A stretch of 11,705 nt of DNA, taken from contig JAISIB010000143.1 of assembly GCA_031262265.1 (NCBI GenBank), positions 1 through 11,705 on the forward strand, written 5' to 3'. Both the position numbers and the translations under genes were made by a program. The notes beneath the pieces were generated by a model. It saw nothing but the letters and a program-made list of their open reading frames with translations, was not told the DNA's origin and ran no database searches. Position 1 is the stretch's first letter, and each line of letters begins with the position of its first letter. Shown here piece by piece: positions 8,908 through 11,705 of the stretch. The stretch is from Prevotellaceae bacterium (GTDB lineage Bacteria > Bacteroidota > Bacteroidia > Bacteroidales > Bacteroidaceae).

Positions 8908-9705
8908 CTACAACGGCCGTATCCATATATTCCGGAAAGCCACTTCCGTGCCGTGGTCTTGCAATTCGATAGGCAACATGCCGTGCGGTTGATAGTTGGG
9001 CAGACCTACGTACGGCGTCGTACCTTTTAAAATATAGTTGTTCTGTATAACGATTCCGTTATGTACGACCGTAATGATAGCCGGTGCTTCCAGCTCGCCA
9101 TTAGTCGTGAAGCGGGGGGCTTTCCAATAGATGTCGTAGGTCTGCCATTCGCCGTTCTTGGTATAAGCGTCTACCATCGGTGCCACTTGCTTGTAGATAC
9201 TTCCCACCATCCCGTTTACGTAGGTAGGATTGTCGTCGCCGTCGAGGATTTGTACCTCGTATGCGCTTTGTAAGAATACGCCGCTGTTGCCGCGGTTCTG
9301 TCCATTGTGTCGTTCGGCAGGCGGAGATTTCCATTCGATATGCAGCTGGCAATCGGCAAAATATTGCTTCGTGCGAATAGCTCCTGTTCTCGGTACGATT
9401 TTTAACTCGCCGTTTTCCACTTTCCAAGGAGCCGGTTCTCCGGCGGTACGTCCTGAGGCTGATTCCCATTTGGAAAGATCTGTTCCGTCGAAGAGCACGA
9501 TGGCGTCCGAAGGCGGCTTGGTACCCGTTCCGGGCGTCACCTTAGCCGGTTGCGGTTGATACCATTCGGTACTAAGCGGACTCCAATTTTCTGTGCCGGG
9601 GGCGGTGGCAGCAGGAATGCCGCGTGTCATTTTGTTGGTAGGTTGTTGTCCGTAGAGGGCAGCAGGCAGCAAACAGAGGCTGCACAAGAAAATGAGGTTT
9701 CTCAT
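8908..9705 (-). CDS. Secreted DUF1080 (PF06439) protein, 3-keto-disaccharide hydrolase family
   Basis: The 265-residue product has a signal peptide (MRNLIFLCSLCLLPAALYG, cleavage likely before Gln20), so it acts outside the cytoplasm, probably in the periplasm. After a Pro/Thr-rich linker (about 20-67) comes one PF06439 domain, a concanavalin-type beta-sandwich. Its hallmarks are LFDGTDLSKW at 71-80, WKVENGELKI around 94-103, RGNSGVFL at 138-145, YEVQILD at 149-155, GEWQTYDIYW from 185, VVHNG, and the closing AFRNIWIRPL. Members of this family act on 3-keto-glycosides, by hydrolysis or elimination, usually with a GFO/IDH oxidoreductase that makes the 3-keto sugar; no such oxidoreductase is in the window. 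The gene has its own terminator. Cys11 and Cys13 are in the signal core, not a clear lipobox. Family call is firm, activity is inferred. Confidence 0.9.
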   Translation of the reverse strand: MRNLIFLCSLCLLPAALYGQQPTNKMTRGIPAATAPGTENWSPLSTEWYQPQPAKVTPGTGTKPPSDAIVLFDGTDLSKWESASGRTAGEPAPWKVENGELKIVPRTGAIRTKQYFADCQLHIEWKSPPAERHNGQNRGNSGVFLQSAYEVQILDGDDNPTYVNGMVGSIYKQVAPMVDAYTKNGEWQTYDIYWKAPRFTTNGELEAPAIITVVHNGIVIQNNYILKGTTPYVGLPNYQPHGMLPIELQDHGTEVAFRNIWIRPL

Positions 9706-9802
9706 AATATCACTGTTTTTTAAGTTGAATATGCAAAATTACGTACTTTACGCGAAAAGGTGTACCTTTGCATAGAAAAAAGACACTAAATTTTCAAATA
9801 CA
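9706..9802. promoter_or_regulatory. Divergent promoter region between the DUF1080 gene and pyrE
   Basis: In this 97-bp gap TACCTTTG at 9763-9770 (plus) fits the -7 consensus for pyrE. TAATTTTG on the minus strand (plus coordinates 9734-9741) fits it for the DUF1080 gene. The two -7 elements are 21 bp apart and point away from each other, so each would have its -33 region on or near the other's -7. No clear TTG is found at the -33 position for either. Start sites would be near 9776 and 9728. Confidence 0.65.
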
Positions 9803-10444
9803 ATGCCGATGAAGACGTTAGAGAAACAATTCGCCCAGAAATTATTGACGGTGAAAGCGATTAAGTTGCAACCTTCCAATCCTTTTACGTGGGCTTCGGG
9901 CTGGAAATCGCCCTTCTATTGTGACAATCGCAAAACGTTGTCGTATCCCGCACTGCGTAATTATGTGAAAATAGAGACGACCCGCCTCATTCTGGAACGC
10001 TTTCCCGAAGCAGACGCGATTGCAGGCGTAGCGACGGGAGCCATTCCGCAGGGCGCGTTGGTAGCCGATGCGCTCCACTTACCCTTTGTATATGTTCGTT
10101 CGACGCCGAAAGATCACGGCTTGGAGAACTTGATAGAAGGCGAACTGCGTCCGGGAATGAAAGTAGTCGTCGTTGAAGATTTGATTTCGACCGGCGGTAG
10201 CAGCCTAAAAGCGGTGGAAGCTATCCGACGTGACGGATGTGTGGTCATAGGCATGGTTGCGGCGTACACTTACGGATTTGATGTGGCGGTGAAACGTTTT
10301 AAGGAAGCCAAAGTACCTTTGGTGACGCTGACCAATTATGAGGCGGTAGTCAGCGTAGCTCTTGAAACGGGCTATATCGGTGAAGACGAGTTGAAAATAT
10401 TGGAAGAATGGCGCAAAGACCCTGCGGCATGGGAACCCAAATAA
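9803..10444 (+). CDS. pyrE: Orotate phosphoribosyltransferase PyrE
   Basis: The product, 213 residues from 9803, joins orotate and PRPP to give OMP, the fifth step of UMP synthesis, in the cytosol. Type I phosphoribosyltransferase signatures are visible: the PRPP loop VVVVEDLISTGGSS at 121-134, the flexible-loop block RSTPKDHGLEN at 99-109, and the conserved FTWASGWKSPFYCDNRKTLSYP near the N-terminus (Phe28 to Pro49). Length matches bacterial PyrE. Two starts are 6 nt apart: ATG at 9803 (MPMKTLEK) and ATG at 9809 (MKTLEK). The second resembles the N-terminus I recall for relatives and may be the true one. It heads a tight operon with the SRPBCC gene 10 nt downstream and argH beyond. Confidence 0.95.
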   Translation: MPMKTLEKQFAQKLLTVKAIKLQPSNPFTWASGWKSPFYCDNRKTLSYPALRNYVKIETTRLILERFPEADAIAGVATGAIPQGALVADALHLPFVYVRSTPKDHGLENLIEGELRPGMKVVVVEDLISTGGSSLKAVEAIRRDGCVVIGMVAAYTYGFDVAVKRFKEAKVPLVTLTNYEAVVSVALETGYIGEDELKILEEWRKDPAAWEPK

Positions 10445-10454
10445 AAGAATAGGC

Positions 10455-10865
10455 ATGACAGCAACAAGTACAGAGAAAGAGATTCCGTTCGGCGCGACGC
10501 AGGTATATGCCCGCTTGTCGGACTTGACTAATTTAGAGACGCTTCGCGAACGCCTGCCGGAAAGCAGAATTCAGGGATTATCATTTACGGAGGATACGTT
10601 GAGCTTTGCCGTGCCGTCCGTTGGAACGATTACGCTGCGTATCACGGAGTGTCAGCCCGACGTATTGATTGGTTTCTCGACGGTTGCTTCTCCGCTTCCG
10701 TTCCTATTAAATATACATTTGACGCCTGTTTCGGATGCGGCATGTCGATTGCGCTTGGAAATAGTGGCCGACGTGAATCCGTTGGTAGGCGGGATGTTGA
10801 AGAAACCTATGGCGGATAGTGCCGAAAAAATAGCGGCGGCTTTGGCGTTGCTTCCTTATGCTTAA
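10455..10865 (+). CDS. SRPBCC (START-like) superfamily protein of unknown function
   Basis: The 136-residue cytosolic protein has no signal peptide or membrane segment. Its pattern is that of the helix-grip fold used by polyketide cyclases and lipid-binding START-like proteins: an early strand (TEKEIPFGATQVYARLSDL), a run of beta strands through LSFAVPSVGTITLRI and VLIGFSTVASPLPFLLNI, and a long C-terminal helix (MLKKPMADSAEKIAAALALLPYA). From memory, a similar small protein sits between pyrE and argH in other Bacteroidales and also ends in LPY, which suggests a conserved place rather than a known role. The ATG is 10 nt after the pyrE stop and the stop is 4 nt before the argH ATG. I assign no substrate; a small hydrophobic ligand would be a guess from the fold. 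Confidence 0.85.
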   Translation: MTATSTEKEIPFGATQVYARLSDLTNLETLRERLPESRIQGLSFTEDTLSFAVPSVGTITLRITECQPDVLIGFSTVASPLPFLLNIHLTPVSDAACRLRLEIVADVNPLVGGMLKKPMADSAEKIAAALALLPYA

Positions 10866-10869
10866 AGAT

Positions 10870-11705
10870 ATGGCACGGAAACTTTGGGAAAAAAATACGG
10901 CGGCGAACGAACGCATTGAACGGTTTACGGTGGGACGCGATCGGGAGTTAGATCTTTATCTCGCCGGATACGATATTTTAGGCTCGTTGGCGCATATAGC
11001 GATGTTGCGGGAAATAGGTTTATTGACGGCCGAAGAACTGTCTGCTTTGCAATCCGAATTAAAACATCTGTATGCGGACGTCGTATCCGGAGACTTCTTC
11101 ATCGAAGAAGGCGTGGAGGATGTGCATTCTCAAGTGGAATTGCTCTTAACGCAAAAGTTGGGTGATGTCGGGAAGAAAATACATAGCGGACGCTCGCGGA
11201 ACGATCAGGTACTACTTGATTTGAAGTTGTTCACCCGCGCGCAATTGCAACGAATAGCCGAGTCTGTTGAACAGTTGTTTGGCATTCTCATCGCACAAAG
11301 CGAAAAATATAACTCCGTGCTAATGCCCGGATATACGCACTTGCAGGTAGCGATGCCGTCGTCGTTCGGGTTATGGTTTGGTGCTTATGCGGAGAGTTTA
11401 GTAGATGACTTGCGCATCTTACAAGCCGCCTATCGAATTTGCAATCGTAATCCGCTCGGTTCGGCTGCCGGCTACGGTTCTTCGTTTCCTCTGCGCCGGC
11501 AAATGACGACGGACTTATTGGGTTTTGACGCACTGAACTACAACGTAGTCTATGCACAAATGGGACGCGGCAAAATGGAACGTAACGTATCCTTTGCCTT
11601 GGCTTCCGTAGCGGCTACGCTCTCTAAGTTAGCCTTTGATGCGTGCCTATATAATAGTCAGAACTTTGGATTCGTTCGCTTGCCTGATTCCTGTACGACA
11701 GGGTC
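10870..11705 (+). CDS. argH: Argininosuccinate lyase ArgH (5' part, cut by window edge)
   Basis: The open frame runs from ATG 10870 to the window end, 278 whole codons of an expected 445-460. ArgH splits argininosuccinate into arginine and fumarate, the last step of arginine synthesis, as a cytosolic homotetramer of the fumarase/aspartase superfamily. Visible family blocks are EDVHSQVE around 83-90, KIHSGRSRNDQV at 103-114, GYTHLQVAMPSS from 154 (His157 conserved), NRNPLGSAAGYG around 192-203 and YAQMGRGKMERN. The sequence stops just as the catalytic signature loop (usually GSSxMPxKxNP) begins, so the essential serine is outside the window. The start is 4 nt after the SRPBCC stop, fitting one operon with pyrE. 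No frameshift is seen in the visible part. Confidence 0.96.
   Translation, partial: MARKLWEKNTAANERIERFTVGRDRELDLYLAGYDILGSLAHIAMLREIGLLTAEELSALQSELKHLYADVVSGDFFIEEGVEDVHSQVELLLTQKLGDVGKKIHSGRSRNDQVLLDLKLFTRAQLQRIAESVEQLFGILIAQSEKYNSVLMPGYTHLQVAMPSSFGLWFGAYAESLVDDLRILQAAYRICNRNPLGSAAGYGSSFPLRRQMTTDLLGFDALNYNVVYAQMGRGKMERNVSFALASVAATLSKLAFDACLYNSQNFGFVRLPDSCTTG

Overview
The window looks like chromosomal DNA from the order Bacteroidales (phylum Bacteroidota). Evidence for this is a SusC/SusD outer-membrane pair, a DUF1080-family secreted protein, promoters of the Bacteroidota type (TAnnTTTG at -7) in front of several genes, little sign of Shine-Dalgarno sites, and close resemblance from memory of SpeA, PyrE and ArgH to Bacteroides-type proteins. 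I cannot resolve the genus.

Layout. Positions 1-117 are the 3' end of an unrecognised gene. A leader of about 160 bp follows, with a degenerate 42-bp tandem duplication and promoter-like elements. Next is a plus-strand pair, speA (biosynthetic arginine decarboxylase) and argB (acetyl/succinylglutamate kinase), only 3 nt apart. The 352-bp gap after argB holds a run of hairpins ending in a strong plus-strand terminator, then a minus-strand terminator that closes the converging susCD unit. On the minus strand are susC (TonB-dependent transporter) and susD (surface lipoprotein), 28 bp apart, with a well-formed Bacteroidota promoter in front of susC. Upstream of them in the transcription direction lies a separate minus-strand gene for a secreted DUF1080/PF06439 protein. 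It has its own terminator and a promoter that overlaps, back to back, the promoter of the plus-strand gene pyrE. The window ends with the compact plus-strand operon pyrE, a small SRPBCC-fold protein and argH, the last cut by the window edge.

How the genes fit together. The two plus-strand groups are housekeeping: arginine synthesis (argB, argH), arginine conversion to agmatine for polyamines (speA) and the UMP pathway (pyrE). Arginine and pyrimidine synthesis both draw on carbamoyl phosphate. The minus-strand block between them is a minimal nutrient-uptake locus with a SusCD importer and one possible 3-keto-glycoside enzyme, but no visible regulator and no classical glycoside hydrolase. Its substrate cannot be read from the sequence.

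Most of the window is ordinary. The points most worth a second look are the overlapping divergent promoters, the repeats shared between the two intergenic regions flanking speA-argB, the repeat structure 3' of the DUF1080 gene, and the isolated susCD plus DUF1080 arrangement. I did not find a convincing new system.
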